From positions 2,638,001-2,702,000 of the forward strand of contig NZ_JAFEJA010000001.1 of assembly GCF_016919245.1 (NCBI RefSeq): a stretch of 64,000 nucleotides of DNA, written 5' to 3'. Position numbers and translations under genes: made by a program. A model generated the notes under the pieces. That model made no database searches and had not been told where the DNA came from. It was given only the letters and a program-made list of their open reading frames with translations. Positions 28,212 through 37,125 of this stretch are shown piece by piece. Each line of letters begins with the position of its first letter. The stretch's first letter is position 1. This DNA comes from Streptomyces zhihengii (GTDB taxonomy: Bacteria; Actinomycetota; Actinomycetes; Streptomycetales; Streptomycetaceae).

Positions 28212-29174
28212 TCAGCCTCGCAGCTTGGGGTCGAGGGCTTCGCGCATGGCCTCGCCGAGCAGGGTGAAGCCGAGGGCGGTGATGATGATGCCGATGGCCG
28301 GGTAGGCCGCCATCATGGGCTCGTTGTCGAAGAACCGCTGCGCCTGGGAGAGCATGACGCCCCACTCGGGCACGGCGGGGTCGGGGTTGCCGAGGCCCAG
28401 GTAGGAGAGCGCCGCCGCCTCGATGATCGCGGTGGCGAGGCTGAGCGTCGCCTGGACGATCACGGGGCTGAGCGAGTTCGGCAGGATCTGCGTGAGCACG
28501 ATCCGCCGCTTGCGCACACCGAGCGCCTTGGCCGCGAGCACGTAGTCGGCGCCGCCCTGGGCGAGCATCGAACCACGCAGCATGCGGGCGAAGACGGGGA
28601 TCTGCACGACGCCGACGGCGATCATCACGGTGGTCAGGGACTGGCCCATGACGGCGGCGATCGAGACCGCGAGCAGCAGGCCCGGCAGCGACAGCATGAT
28701 GTCGGTGATGCGCATGATCACGGTGTCGACCCGCTGGCCGGCCCGTCCGCCGAGCGTGGCCGCGGCGCCGGACAGGATGCCGACGAGCGCGCCGACGACG
28801 AGGCCGATCAGCATCGAGACGACACCGACGAGCAGGGTCTGGCGCGCGCCGACGAGCATCCGGGAGAACAGGTCGCGGCCCAGGTGGTCGAGGCCGAACC
28901 AGTTCTCGCCGCGCATGCCGACGAACTTGCCCTGGTTGGGGAAGACCTCGCCGCGCCAGGTCTGCGCGGTGGGGGTGTGCGGGGCGATCCACGGGCCGAT
29001 GATCGCGAGCACCACGAAGACGGCGATGACGGCGGCGCCGATGATCGCCATCTTGCTGGAGCGCAGCCGCCGCATGGCCTCGCGCCACAGGCTGGCGCCG
29101 GTGGTGGCCTCGGAGGTCTGCATCAGCTCGGCGAGCCGATCGATCTTGTCGGCCTTCTTGGTCATGGTCGTCAC
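28212..29174 (-). CDS. Oligopeptide ABC transporter permease (DppC/OppC-like)
   Basis: 320 residues. An N-terminal cytosolic stretch leads into a first membrane helix (MAIIGAAVIAVFVVLAIIGPWIA), then a periplasm-facing loop with HLGRDLFSRML, the usual DppC motif, and five more membrane segments. The EAA coupling loop is EAAALSYLGLGNPDPAVPEWGVML. It pairs with the DppB-like permease encoded one base upstream. Substrate preference (oligo- or dipeptides) cannot be told from the permease. Confidence 0.95.
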   Translation of the reverse strand: MTTMTKKADKIDRLAELMQTSEATTGASLWREAMRRLRSSKMAIIGAAVIAVFVVLAIIGPWIAPHTPTAQTWRGEVFPNQGKFVGMRGENWFGLDHLGRDLFSRMLVGARQTLLVGVVSMLIGLVVGALVGILSGAAATLGGRAGQRVDTVIMRITDIMLSLPGLLLAVSIAAVMGQSLTTVMIAVGVVQIPVFARMLRGSMLAQGGADYVLAAKALGVRKRRIVLTQILPNSLSPVIVQATLSLATAIIEAAALSYLGLGNPDPAVPEWGVMLSQAQRFFDNEPMMAAYPAIGIIITALGFTLLGEAMREALDPKLRG

Positions 29175-29175
29175 G

Positions 29176-30180
29176 TCAGTGCACCCGCACTCTCGGGTCG
29201 ATGATGCTGTACGCGAGGTCGACCAGCAGGTTGATGAGGACGTACACCATCGCGATGAAGAGGATGAACCCGACGAGCACCGGGTAGTCGCGGGCGTCGA
29301 TCGAGGTGCGGATGAAGGAGCCGATGCCGCCGAAGGAGAACACCGACTCGGTGAGCACCGCGCCCGACAGGAGGCTGCCGGTCAGCAGGCCCACGGCGGT
29401 GATCACGGGGAGCATCGCGTTGCGCAGCACGTGCCGGCCGCGCACCACGCGCTTCTCCAGGCCCTTGGACTCCGCCGTGCGGACGTAGTCCTCGCCGAGG
29501 ACCTCCAGCACGCTGGCCCGGGTCATGCGCACGATCACCGCGAGGGGGATGGAGGCGAGCGCGACGGCGGGCAGGATCAGGTGCATGATCGCGTCCCAGC
29601 TCGCGTCGAACTCACCGGTGAGCAGGCCGTCCAGGACGGCGAACCCGGTGACGTCCGTCGCGTTGAGGCCCGTCGAGAGGCGCCCGTAGCTGGGGAACCA
29701 CTGGAGCTGGACGGCGAAGACGCCCTTGAGCAGCAGCGCCAGGAAGAACACCGGGATGCAGATGCCGAGCAGGGACCCGGACACCGAGGCCACGTCGAGC
29801 CAGCCGCCGCGCCGCTTGGCGGCCAGGTAGCCGAGCGGGATGCCGACGACGACGGCGATGAGGATCGCCGCGATGCTGAGCTCCACCGTCGCCGGGAAGC
29901 GCAGGGCGAACTCGTCCCACACCGGCTGTCCGGTCTGGGTGGACGTGCCGAGGTCGAGCTCGACGATGCGCTTGAGGAAGCGCCAGTACTGGACGTAGAC
30001 GGGCTGGTCGAGGCCCAGCGCCCGGTTGATTCTCGCCACTTCGGCTTCGGTCGCCCGCTCGCCCAGGATCGCTGAGGCGGGTCCGCCGGGCAGTCGGTTC
30101 AGCCACAGGAAGAGCAGAACCGACAGGCCGAGCAGGGTGGGAATGAGCTGTAGCAGTCTTCGTACGACGAGTCGCAGCAC
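29176..30180 (-). CDS. Oligopeptide ABC transporter permease (DppB/OppB-like)
   Basis: 334 residues from GTG 30180, with AAAGGGG upstream; longer frames run through the hairpin and are not real. Six membrane segments: the N-terminal RRLLQLIPTLLGLSVLLFLW is the typical DppB start, followed by PGGPASAILGERAT, the RFPATVELSIAA segment and the coupling loop RTAESKGLEKRVVRGRHVLRNAMLPV. With DppC it forms the translocation pore. It lies 86 bp downstream of the binding-protein gene, with a strong hairpin between them. Confidence 0.95.
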   Translation of the reverse strand: MLRLVVRRLLQLIPTLLGLSVLLFLWLNRLPGGPASAILGERATEAEVARINRALGLDQPVYVQYWRFLKRIVELDLGTSTQTGQPVWDEFALRFPATVELSIAAILIAVVVGIPLGYLAAKRRGGWLDVASVSGSLLGICIPVFFLALLLKGVFAVQLQWFPSYGRLSTGLNATDVTGFAVLDGLLTGEFDASWDAIMHLILPAVALASIPLAVIVRMTRASVLEVLGEDYVRTAESKGLEKRVVRGRHVLRNAMLPVITAVGLLTGSLLSGAVLTESVFSFGGIGSFIRTSIDARDYPVLVGFILFIAMVYVLINLLVDLAYSIIDPRVRVH

Positions 30181-30210
30181 CCCGCATGCCCCTTTCTCAC
30201 GTGCGTCGAA

Positions 30211-30255
30211 GCGGGTCCGCCCGGCCACGGAAGTGCTGTGGCCGGGCGGACCCGC
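30211..30255 (-). terminator. 18-bp hairpin between binding protein and permease genes
   Basis: Perfect 18-bp arms (left arm 30211-30228, begins GCGGGTCCGCCC) with a 9-nt loop. It lies 11 bp after the stop of the solute-binding protein gene. Such structures commonly allow partial termination or protect the upstream mRNA, giving more binding protein than permease. Confidence 0.7.
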
Positions 30256-30266
30256 AGGGTTTTCGA

Positions 30267-31937
30267 TTACTTGAAGGAGACCTCGGCGAAGTTCTCCTGC
30301 GTCAGCGGGGAGACCTTCGGCGGGTTGACGTTCTTGCCGAACGCGATGGCCGGCGGGGAGGACGAGATCGGCACGCCCGGGGCGTAGGCCATGATCGCGT
30401 CGTTGGCGGCCTTGTAGGCGTCGACGCGACCCGCGGGGTCGGTCACCTTGGAAGCGGCGTTGACGGCGTCGAAGACCTTCTGGTCCTTGAAGCCCCACTG
30501 CTTGTCGTACCCGGCGAACCAGGTGCCGATGAAGTTGAAGCCGTCGTTGAAGTCACCGGTCCAGCCGAGCATGTGCAGGGCGCAGGAGCCCGCCTCGGTG
30601 GCGTCCAGGTAGTCCGGGGCCCACTTCATGGCCTTCGGCTTGACGGTGATGCCGGCCTTCTCCAGGTCGGCCTTCATCAGCTCGAACATGTCCTGCGGAG
30701 CGGGCATGTACGGGCGGGTGACCTCGGTCGGGTAGCAGAACTCGACCGTCAGCTTCTCCTCACCGGCGGCCTTGAGGAGCTCCTTGGCCTTGTTGGTGTC
30801 GAAGGGGTAGGTCTTCACCTTGTCGGAGAAGCCGGCGACCGTGTCGGGCATGAACTGGGTCGCGGCCTTGCCGCCCTCGGGAAGCTGGGTCTTGACCAGG
30901 TTCTCGCGGTCGATGGCGTGGGTGATGGCCTGGCGGACCTCGGGCTTCTTCAGCGCCGGGTTCACCTCCTGGCTCATACCGACGTAGAAGATGTTGAAGA
31001 CGTCACGGGTCGGGACCTGGTAGCCCTCGCCCTCCAGCGTCTTCACATCGGCCGGGGCGACGAGGTCGTAGCCGTCGATGTCGCCGGCCTGGAGGGCCTG
31101 GCGGCGGCCGTCCTCGGTGTCGATCGTGCGGAAGACCAGGTTCTTGACCTTGGCCTTCTCACCCCAGTAGCCGTCGAAGGCCTCCAGGGAGACCTCCTTG
31201 TTGCCCTTGTTCCACTTGGTGATCTTGTACGGGCCGGTGCCGGCGACCGTGCCGGCCTCCTGGCTGTACTTGGGGTACGTGATCGCGTCGCCCTTGGCGG
31301 TCGCGTCCTGCTTCTCGTACTCCTTGAGGGCCTTCGGCGAGTGGATCGCGAGCGCCTGGAGGGAGAAGCCGCCCGGGAGGTTGGCGGAGGGCTCGTTGAC
31401 CTCGATGACGGCGGTGTTCTCGTCCTTGGCGGTGCAGGACTTGAAGTTCGCCTTCGGGGCCTCGGGGTCCTCGTTCTTCGCGAACCCGCCCATGATGGTC
31501 TGCCAGTAGTAGGAGACCGCGCTGGACTGGTACGTGCCCTTCCAGTTGAACCAGTGGTTGTAGTTCGCGCAGACGGCGTCGGCGTTGAACGCCTCGCCGT
31601 CGTGGAACTTCACGCCCTGGCGCAGGTTGAACGTCCAGACCTTGCCGGCCGGGTCGCTGGACCACTTCTCGGCGAGGCCGCCGACGAGCTTGCTGCCTCC
31701 GGGCTCGTGCTCGAGAAGCGCCTCGAACGCCTGACGGGTGACGCGGAACGTCTCGCCGTCACTCGCAAGGGCCGGGTCGAGGGAACCCGGGTCACCGGCA
31801 CCGGCGAAGACGAAGGTGTCCTTCGCGCCGGCCTTGTCACCGCCCTCGCCGCGCTCGGAGGAGCATCCCGTGGCAACCAGTCCGACAGCCACGGCTGCCG
31901 TGATCACCCGAGCAGCTCGGGACTTGAGTATTCGCAT
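30267..31937 (-). CDS. Peptide-binding lipoprotein of ABC transporter (SBP family 5)
   Basis: 556 residues. The lipoprotein signal has lipobox VATGC with Cys25 as the lipidated residue, anchoring the protein outside the membrane. The body follows the DppA/OppA family-5 fold: GDPGSLDPALASDGETFRV, WTFNLRQGVKFHDGEAFNADAV, GTGPYKI, RQALQAGDIDGYDL, VRQAITHAIDRENLV and MLGWTGDFNDGFNFIG. It captures peptides for the downstream DppBCDF-like proteins. It is the first gene of the operon. Charged and aromatic binding-site residues do not point to a particular ligand. Confidence 0.96.
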   Translation of the reverse strand: MRILKSRAARVITAAVAVGLVATGCSSERGEGGDKAGAKDTFVFAGAGDPGSLDPALASDGETFRVTRQAFEALLEHEPGGSKLVGGLAEKWSSDPAGKVWTFNLRQGVKFHDGEAFNADAVCANYNHWFNWKGTYQSSAVSYYWQTIMGGFAKNEDPEAPKANFKSCTAKDENTAVIEVNEPSANLPGGFSLQALAIHSPKALKEYEKQDATAKGDAITYPKYSQEAGTVAGTGPYKITKWNKGNKEVSLEAFDGYWGEKAKVKNLVFRTIDTEDGRRQALQAGDIDGYDLVAPADVKTLEGEGYQVPTRDVFNIFYVGMSQEVNPALKKPEVRQAITHAIDRENLVKTQLPEGGKAATQFMPDTVAGFSDKVKTYPFDTNKAKELLKAAGEEKLTVEFCYPTEVTRPYMPAPQDMFELMKADLEKAGITVKPKAMKWAPDYLDATEAGSCALHMLGWTGDFNDGFNFIGTWFAGYDKQWGFKDQKVFDAVNAASKVTDPAGRVDAYKAANDAIMAYAPGVPISSSPPAIAFGKNVNPPKVSPLTQENFAEVSFK

Positions 31938-31980
31938 GGGTCCACCCCTGGTTCACCATGTGGAAGGTCTTGACGGCCGA

Positions 31981-32009
31981 ACACTACAGATCAGGGGCAC
32001 GACGGTGAA
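31981..32009 (-). promoter_or_regulatory. Predicted promoter of the peptide transporter operon
   Basis: On the minus strand, TTCACC (32004-32009) and TAGTGT (31981-31986) are 17 bp apart, a reasonable match to the principal sigma factor pattern. It lies about 44 bp upstream of the binding-protein start. Confidence 0.45.
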
Positions 32010-32189
32010 CAGTCCGGATAGCGGTGATACCTACCTGAGACCCGGACACTCAACAAACCGGTCATATCCGGGACATCCTCCCCCGGCCAGTTAACACCCT
32101 TGACATCTGGCGCAGTTCGAGGATGGGTGTTCGAGGCGCGTCTCAACCCGTGGGCGGGTCGATGCGTCCGGGCAGCGGACGGAGACGGA

Positions 32190-32996
32190 TCAGCGCAGGC
32201 CACCGGCCGCGCCGGGCTGCGGGTAGCCGTACCCGCCGCCCCCGGCGGGAGGTCCGCCGGCATGCGCCTCGCGGTCGTAGAAGGGGCGGGTATTGGCCCG
32301 CATCCACATCGTCACGGGGTCGTACTCGTCGGCGAGCGCGACCGTCGAGACCGGCAGCCCGTCCGGGACCGCGCCGACCGACTGCTGCATCATCACGCGG
32401 ACCGACTCGACCGCCTGCGGACCGGTGTCGTAGAGGTCGAGGCCGACGGCGAGGTAGGCCGGGCCGACCGCCGGCTGCACCCAGGCGCGGCGCAGCGAGC
32501 GCACGGCGGGGGTGCGGTGCGCGTTCTGCGTGAGGAGGGCGTAGAACTGGGGGATCTCGACGGCCGGTTCGGACAGCCGCAGCGGGCCGGCCGGCATCCG
32601 GTCGAGACCGGCGGCGATACGGCGCAGATCCAGCCACGGGATGCCGACACCGCCGCCCGGCGCGTGCGGGTTGAGCCAGATGCCCCAGCGCTCCGGATAG
32701 AGGATGCGGGCGATGTCCGGGCCGCTCACCACCTCGTGGGCGCGGGTCCAGCCGGACGCGGCGAGCTCCTGGGGGGAGGTGACGCACGGGGCGTAGCCCG
32801 CGCCGTCGACCTCGATGTTCCCGTACTGGGCGTCCGGGGAGCCGGGCTGCCCGTGCCACAGGAGCATCCAGATCCTGCCGCCCGCCGGATCGGAGAGGGC
32901 GCGCAGCAGTGCCTCGTACGTGTCGAAGCGACCGGGAGTCACCTGGCGCAGCATGTGCTCGACCTGCCCGGCCGCCGCGGTGCCTGACGCGCTCAC
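32190..32996 (-). CDS. SseB-family protein (enhanced serine sensitivity type)
   Basis: 268 residues. Soluble, no signal peptide. N-terminal SseB-like domain (FDTYEALLRALSDPAGGRIWMLLWHGQPG, YAPCVTSPQELAASGW), then the region GIWLNPHAPGGGVGIPWLDLRRIAAGL, and a C-terminal SseB domain (RRAWVQPAVGPAYLAVGLDLYDTGPQ...). It ends in a Gly/Pro/Tyr-rich tail. SseB overexpression in E. coli causes serine sensitivity; the biochemical role is unknown. A second SseB-like gene follows 230 bp upstream on the same strand, and the glycine/serine gene block lies ~3 kb away. That proximity is suggestive only. Confidence 0.82.
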   Translation of the reverse strand: MSASGTAAAGQVEHMLRQVTPGRFDTYEALLRALSDPAGGRIWMLLWHGQPGSPDAQYGNIEVDGAGYAPCVTSPQELAASGWTRAHEVVSGPDIARILYPERWGIWLNPHAPGGGVGIPWLDLRRIAAGLDRMPAGPLRLSEPAVEIPQFYALLTQNAHRTPAVRSLRRAWVQPAVGPAYLAVGLDLYDTGPQAVESVRVMMQQSVGAVPDGLPVSTVALADEYDPVTMWMRANTRPFYDREAHAGGPPAGGGGYGYPQPGAAGGLR

Positions 32997-33225
32997 CCTG
33001 GGTTCCGCCCCTTCGTCCCTGCACGGCGGCGCGATCCGCGCCCCGCCGCCCGTCGTTGCCTGCTGGTGCCGTGTACTTCGCTGTGCGTGTGCTTCGCCGG
33101 TGCGTGTGCCCTGCCGGTGGTGGTGCCCTCCCGGTGGTGTGCCGCCGCCGGTGGTGGTGCCGTGCCGCCGTACCGTTCAGGCCATCAAACCAGCTTAATC
33201 GGCAGTTCCGACACAGACCTGGCGT

Positions 33226-33999
33226 CTACCGCGGAAGTCGCTCGTAGAAGGGGCGGACCCGCTCCAGCATCCAGTCGGACACCGGGTCCTGCGCAACGTC
33301 CAGAAGGACGAGATTCACCGGCCACGGGACCTGGACCCGGCCGAGCGCGCGGCCGAGGGCGTCCATCGGCGCGTTGCGGTCCGGGCCCTCCCAGGAGGAG
33401 AGCCGCACCCCGACGAAGAGGGAGGGCGCCTCGCCCTCGACGGAGGCGAGCGCGCGGCGGGCGCTGACGACGACGCCGGACGCCTCGAACTCACCGGCCG
33501 CGGCGGCGAGGAAGTCGACCGGCTCCTCCTGCCAGTCCGGCTCGAACAGCCGGACCCGGCCGCCGGAGGCGGGACCGTCGAGCGGGGTCCGTCCCGACCG
33601 GCAGAGTTCGGCCACGGCGGGCGGGGGGAGGGGGACGCCGACCGCGCCGCCCGGGTTCACGGCGATGCCGAGCTGCGGGGGGAGTCCGCGGGCGAACTCG
33701 CGGGCGGGCGCCACGGTGAACGGCATGTGGGCGCCGACGATGGCGAGGAACTGCTGCTCGGAGCTGAAGACGGGGACGTAGGCGGCGCCGGCTATCTCGG
33801 TGGTCGGCAGGTCGAGGTCCCGGCTGTCGGGGCCCCCGCCGTTGGGCAGCGGCACCCATATGTGGCTGCGCCCGAGCACCTCGACGATGCGGCCGCCGGC
33901 GGCGGGGTTGCCGAGGGCGGCGGCGAGGGTCTCTTCCAGCTCGTTTCCGGGCCAGCCGTGGTGGTTGTCCATGCGCGTCGTCTCTGTCTTCCCGCTCAT
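33226..33999 (-). CDS. SseB-family protein, second copy
   Basis: 257 residues; Met10 (33972) is an alternative start. The N-terminal SseB fold is recognisable: NELEETLAAALGNPAAGGRIVEVLGRSHIWVPL, AAYVPVFSSEQQFLAIVGAHMPFTVAPAREFARGLPPQLGIAVNPGGAVGVPL. The C-terminal half (GVVVSARRALASVEGEAPSLFVGVRL) parallels the neighbouring SseB protein, and both end in the shared pattern D-x-W-M-x-x-x-x-RPFY. The two are therefore likely paralogues. Between them is a 229-bp spacer of GT-rich imperfect repeats (GCCGGTGGTGGTGCC type). Confidence 0.82.
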   Translation of the reverse strand: MSGKTETTRMDNHHGWPGNELEETLAAALGNPAAGGRIVEVLGRSHIWVPLPNGGGPDSRDLDLPTTEIAGAAYVPVFSSEQQFLAIVGAHMPFTVAPAREFARGLPPQLGIAVNPGGAVGVPLPPPAVAELCRSGRTPLDGPASGGRVRLFEPDWQEEPVDFLAAAAGEFEASGVVVSARRALASVEGEAPSLFVGVRLSSWEGPDRNAPMDALGRALGRVQVPWPVNLVLLDVAQDPVSDWMLERVRPFYERLPR

Positions 34000-34065
34000 G
34001 CCCGGGGGCGCTCCCGGGGCCGCTCCGACTGTAGCGGGGGTGCCCTCCGGGCGGGGTGCCTCCGG

Positions 34066-34190
34066 GTGGGGGCGCGGTCATGGGGGCTCCGTGGCGGGGT
34101 GCGGTCATGGGGGGCTCCGTGGCGGGGTGCGTCCCGGGGGGCTCCCCAGGTGGGGGTGCGGTCACGGGGTGGGGGTGCTCGTGGGGATCG
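34066..34190. repeat. G-rich short tandem repeats
   Basis: Imperfect ~28-bp units built on GGGGTGCGGTCATGGGGG and CTCCGTGGC, repeated about three times. Runs of four to six G could form quadruplexes. Confidence 0.6.
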
Positions 34191-34283
34191 GCTGCTCCGG
34201 GGCGGGGCTCGGGGCTCCGGTCGCCCGTGCGCGCAGCGCCTTTCCAGGGGCTCCGCCCCCGGACCCCCGCGCCTCAATCGCCG

Positions 34284-34738
34284 GCGGGGCTGAACAGGCC
34301 CGGAGGACCCCCCAGCCTCACCCGGAGCAACCGGTCCCGCCGGCGATTGAGGCGCGGGGCAGAGCCCCGCCGGACCCGGGTGCGGGGACGGGCGCGGGCA
34401 CCCCGGCACGCAGGACACGCCCCGCAGGCGCGTCCTCGAACCCGCGGGGCTGAACAGGCCCGGGGCAACCCCCCGGCCTCACCCGGAGCACCCCAGCCCC
34501 GCCGGCGATTGAGGCGCGGGGCGCGGGGCAGAGCCCCGCCGGACCCGGGTGCGGGGACGGGCGCGGGCACCCCGGCACGCAGGACACGCCCCGCAGGCGC
34601 GTCCTCGAACCCGCGGGGCTGAACAGGCCCGGAGCAACCCCCCAGCCTCACCCGGAGCACCCCAGCCCCGCCGGCGATTGAGGCGCGGGGCGCGGGGCAG
34701 AGCCCCGCCGGACCCGGGTGCGGGGACGGGCGCGTGCA
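34284..34738. repeat. Three tandem copies of a ~160-169-bp intergenic repeat
   Basis: Units start with GCGGGGCTGAACAGGCCCGG at 34284, 34444 and 34613. The first is 160 bp, the second 169 bp (an extra GCGGGGC), the third is cut at about 34738. Each holds CCGGCGATTGAGGCGCGGGG, the small hairpin GGGGCAGAGCCCC and GCCGGACCCGGGTGCGGGGA. An inverted part of the same sequence lies just left (34251-34290, read CCCGCGCCTCAATCGCCGGC), so long hairpins can form. The hairpin core recurs near 52 kb. Confidence 0.9.
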
Positions 34739-34797
34739 GCCCGGGCCGGCGGGCACGCCGGAGCAGACGAGGGGCGCCCCGGAGGAGGCGCCCAGGC

Positions 34798-35466
34798 TCA
34801 GGAGGGCCCGAAGATCAGAGACCGCAGCGTCGCCGCCGCGTCGCGGTCGAGGAGGACGGCGGAGGAGCAGCCCGACGGGAGGCGGCCGGACTCCGCGTCG
34901 GCGACGAGGCGGCCGACGGCGCGGCGGTGGCGGGCGAAGGCGTAGCCGGAGACGCCGCGGCCGCGCTCGCGCTGCCCGTCGCGGGCGACCCGCGGCGGCA
35001 CGTCGAGGAGGAGCAGATGGAGTTCGCGGCCGCGCCGCGCCGCCTCGCGGGCGAGCCAGCGGCGCACCCACGCCTGGGTGCCGCAGTCGTGCACGACGAC
35101 GCTCTCCCCGGAGCGCAGGGCCCGGCGCAGGCCCGCGTAGTGGGCGAGGCGCACGAGCGGGCGGTAGGCGGCGTAGGGCAGCAGGCCCGGCATCCGCGCG
35201 TCCCAGCGGTCGCGGGTGTCCTGCGAGTCGATGCCCAGGCCGCGCGCCGCGCGCTGGATCAGCGTCGTCTTGCCGCTGCCGGGCAGGCCGGAGACGACCA
35301 CCAGGTCCCCTTCGCCGAACACCAGCCGCCGCGGACCGCGGCCCGCGCGCTCGCGCAGGTCCCGCAGGACCGGCGCGGGTGTGTCGATCAGGCCGTCGAC
35401 GGGCACGGCCGGTCTCGCGGGCACCCCCGCGGCCGCGGCGTATGCACCGGAGCTCTGCAACGTCAT
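34798..35466 (-). CDS. P-loop ATPase/kinase-like protein
   Basis: 222 residues from ATG 35466 with GGGGGA upstream. A single nucleotide-binding domain: DLVVVSGLPGSGKTTLIQRAARGLGID (Walker A GLPGSGKT) and ELHLLLLDVPPRVARDGQRERGRGVSG (Walker B-like plus Arg-rich lid). The pattern is like small AAA/zeta-toxin or gluconate-kinase-like P-loop proteins that phosphorylate small molecules. No substrate domain is recognised. No antitoxin-like partner is adjacent, so a toxin role is not supported. It is transcribed away from the riboswitch. Confidence 0.85.
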   Translation of the reverse strand: MTLQSSGAYAAAAGVPARPAVPVDGLIDTPAPVLRDLRERAGRGPRRLVFGEGDLVVVSGLPGSGKTTLIQRAARGLGIDSQDTRDRWDARMPGLLPYAAYRPLVRLAHYAGLRRALRSGESVVVHDCGTQAWVRRWLAREAARRGRELHLLLLDVPPRVARDGQRERGRGVSGYAFARHRRAVGRLVADAESGRLPSGCSSAVLLDRDAAATLRSLIFGPS

Positions 35467-35690
35467 CAGCGTCCCCCTTGTCACGTCGTCCGACCCTTGC
35501 CCATTAACCTGACCCATGAAGTGTAAAGAATTGGTAATACGAATCCACCGATTTCGGCGCGGCAGGCGCGTTCGGTGTCACCGCGCGCACCCGGACCGTC
35601 ACATGCCGCCGCCTGGTACCGCACTCCCCCGCTTCGCCCGCGGGCATGCAATGATGTGCGCGCCAACTCCATACAGGCCGCTTGAATCCG
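35467..35690. other. Divergent promoter region between P-loop gene and glycine riboswitch
   Basis: 224 bp, less GC-rich near 35515-35560 and 35645-35690. It should hold promoters for both directions. No protein-coding frame is supported. Confidence 0.4.
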
Positions 35691-35900
35691 CGCGGGAGAG
35701 TCCCTGCCACCTGGTGTGGCGGGCGCCGAAGGAGCAAGTTCCTCCCTTGAATCTCTCAGGCCCCGTACCGCGTGCGATGAGGCAGATCTGAAAAGCGAGC
35801 CGCGCTCACACCCGGCTCCACCCAAGGTGCAAGTCACGACCATCCGTACGCGGGGTCGCGGCGAACCTCTCAGGTTCCGATGACAGATGGGGAGGATTGT
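35691..35900 (+). promoter_or_regulatory. Tandem glycine riboswitch upstream of gcvT
   Basis: Two glycine aptamers in a row. The first shows GCGGGAGAGTCCC, GCGCCGAAGGAGCAAG, GAATCTCTCAGGCCCC and GATGAGGCAGATCTG, closing with the interdomain linker GAAAAGCGAGC. The second shows ACCCAAGGTGCAAGTC, CGGCGAACCTCTCAGGTTCCGATGACAGATGGGGA. The CUCUCAGG core is present twice, as expected. Glycine binding should switch on expression of the glycine cleavage genes. The gcvT start is ~30 bp after the element, so control may act on translation. Confidence 0.93.
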
Positions 35901-35930
35901 CCTCGCCGTCATGCCCTGGGAGCCACACCT

Positions 35931-37046
35931 ATGAGCACTTCGCCCCGCCGCACCGCGCTCGATGCCCTGCATCGTTCGCTGGGCGCGACCATGACCGACT
36001 TCGCCGGCTGGGACATGCCGCTGCGGTACGCCAGCGAGCGCGACGAGCACAACGCCGTCCGCACCCGGGCCGGACTGTTCGACCTCTCGCACATGGGCGA
36101 GATCACCGTCACCGGTCCCGAGGCCGTCGCCCTGCTCGACCACGCCCTGGTCGGCAACATCTCCACGGTGGGCCCGGGCCGCGCCCGGTACACGATGATC
36201 TGCCGCGAGGACGGCGGGATCCTCGACGACCTGATCGTCTACCGCCTGGGCGGGACCGAGTACATGGTGGTCGCCAACGCGGGCAACGCCCAGACCGTGC
36301 TGGACGCCCTGCGCGAGCGCGCGGCGGGCTTCGACGCCGAGGTGCGCGACGACCGCGACGCCTACGCGCTGATCGCGGTGCAGGGACCGGAGTCCCCCGG
36401 CATCCTCGCCTCGCTGACCGACGCGGACCTGGACGGCCTGAAGTACTACGCGGGCCTGCCCGGCACGGTGGCCGGCGTCCCGGCGCTGATCGCGCGCACC
36501 GGCTACACCGGGGAGGACGGCTTCGAGCTGTTCACCGAGCCGCAGCACGCGGAGAAGCTGTGGACCGCGCTCACCGAGGCCGGCCGGGACGCCGGCCTCA
36601 TCCCCTGCGGCCTGTCCTGCCGAGACACGCTGCGCCTGGAGGCGGGCATGCCGCTGTACGGGCACGAGCTGACGACCGCGCTGACCCCGTTCGACGCCGG
36701 TCTAGGCCGGGTCGTGAAGTTCGAGAAGACCGGTGACTTCGTCGGCCGCGAGGCCCTGGCCGCCGCCGCGGAGCGCGCCGGGCAGGCTCCGCCGCGCAAG
36801 CTCGTCGGCCTGATCGCCGAGGGCCGGCGGGTGCCGCGCGCGGGGATGCAGGTCGTCGCCGGCGGCGAGGTCGTCGGCGAGGTGACCTCCGGCGCGCCCA
36901 GCCCGACGCTCGGCCGTCCGATCGCCATGGCGTACGTCGACGCGGCCCACGCCGCGCCGGGCACCGAGGGTGTCGGGGTCGACATCCGTGGTACGCACGA
37001 GCCGTACGAGGTCGTCGCGCTGCCGTTCTACCAGCGCGCGAAGTGA
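35931..37046 (+). CDS. gcvT: Aminomethyltransferase, glycine cleavage system T protein
   Basis: 371 residues. ATG 35931 chosen because GGGAG lies eight bases upstream; an earlier frame would overlap the riboswitch. T protein transfers the aminomethyl carbon of glycine from lipoyl-H protein to tetrahydrofolate, releasing ammonia. Features: [11 protein letters not shown] start domain, [26 protein letters not shown] (folate-binding region with GYTGE), [16 protein letters not shown] and [21 protein letters not shown] near the C-terminus. It is the first gene of gcvT-gcvH-glyA. Confidence 0.97.
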   Translation: MSTSPRRTALDALHRSLGATMTDFAGWDMPLRYASERDEHNAVRTRAGLFDLSHMGEITVTGPEAVALLDHALVGNISTVGPGRARYTMICREDGGILDDLIVYRLGGTEYMVVANAGNAQTVLDALRERAAGFDAEVRDDRDAYALIAVQGPESPGILASLTDADLDGLKYYAGLPGTVAGVPALIARTGYTGEDGFELFTEPQHAEKLWTALTEAGRDAGLIPCGLSCRDTLRLEAGMPLYGHELTTALTPFDAGLGRVVKFEKTGDFVGREALAAAAERAGQAPPRKLVGLIAEGRRVPRAGMQVVAGGEVVGEVTSGAPSPTLGRPIAMAYVDAAHAAPGTEGVGVDIRGTHEPYEVVALPFYQRAK

Positions 37047-37125
37047 TACTCCGGGGGCACGACGTGACCCCCCGCACTCCCCTCCCGTTCACCACCACTC
37101 CCCCGCGTACAGGAGAATTCACCTC

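Larger units (their letters stand above)
34000..34797. other. 798-bp intergenic repeat region
   Basis: No gene. The left part (34066-34190) is a G-rich tandem repeat and the right part (34251-34738) is a block of three long direct repeats preceded by an inverted piece. Both are listed separately. Confidence 0.7.

Noticed and set aside
34284..34738. CRISPR-like array
   Set aside because: Repeats are ~160 bp and joined directly, without unique spacers, and no cas genes are present.
34798..35466. Zeta-toxin or other toxin-antitoxin system for the P-loop protein
   Set aside because: No antitoxin-like gene is adjacent and only general P-loop motifs are visible.
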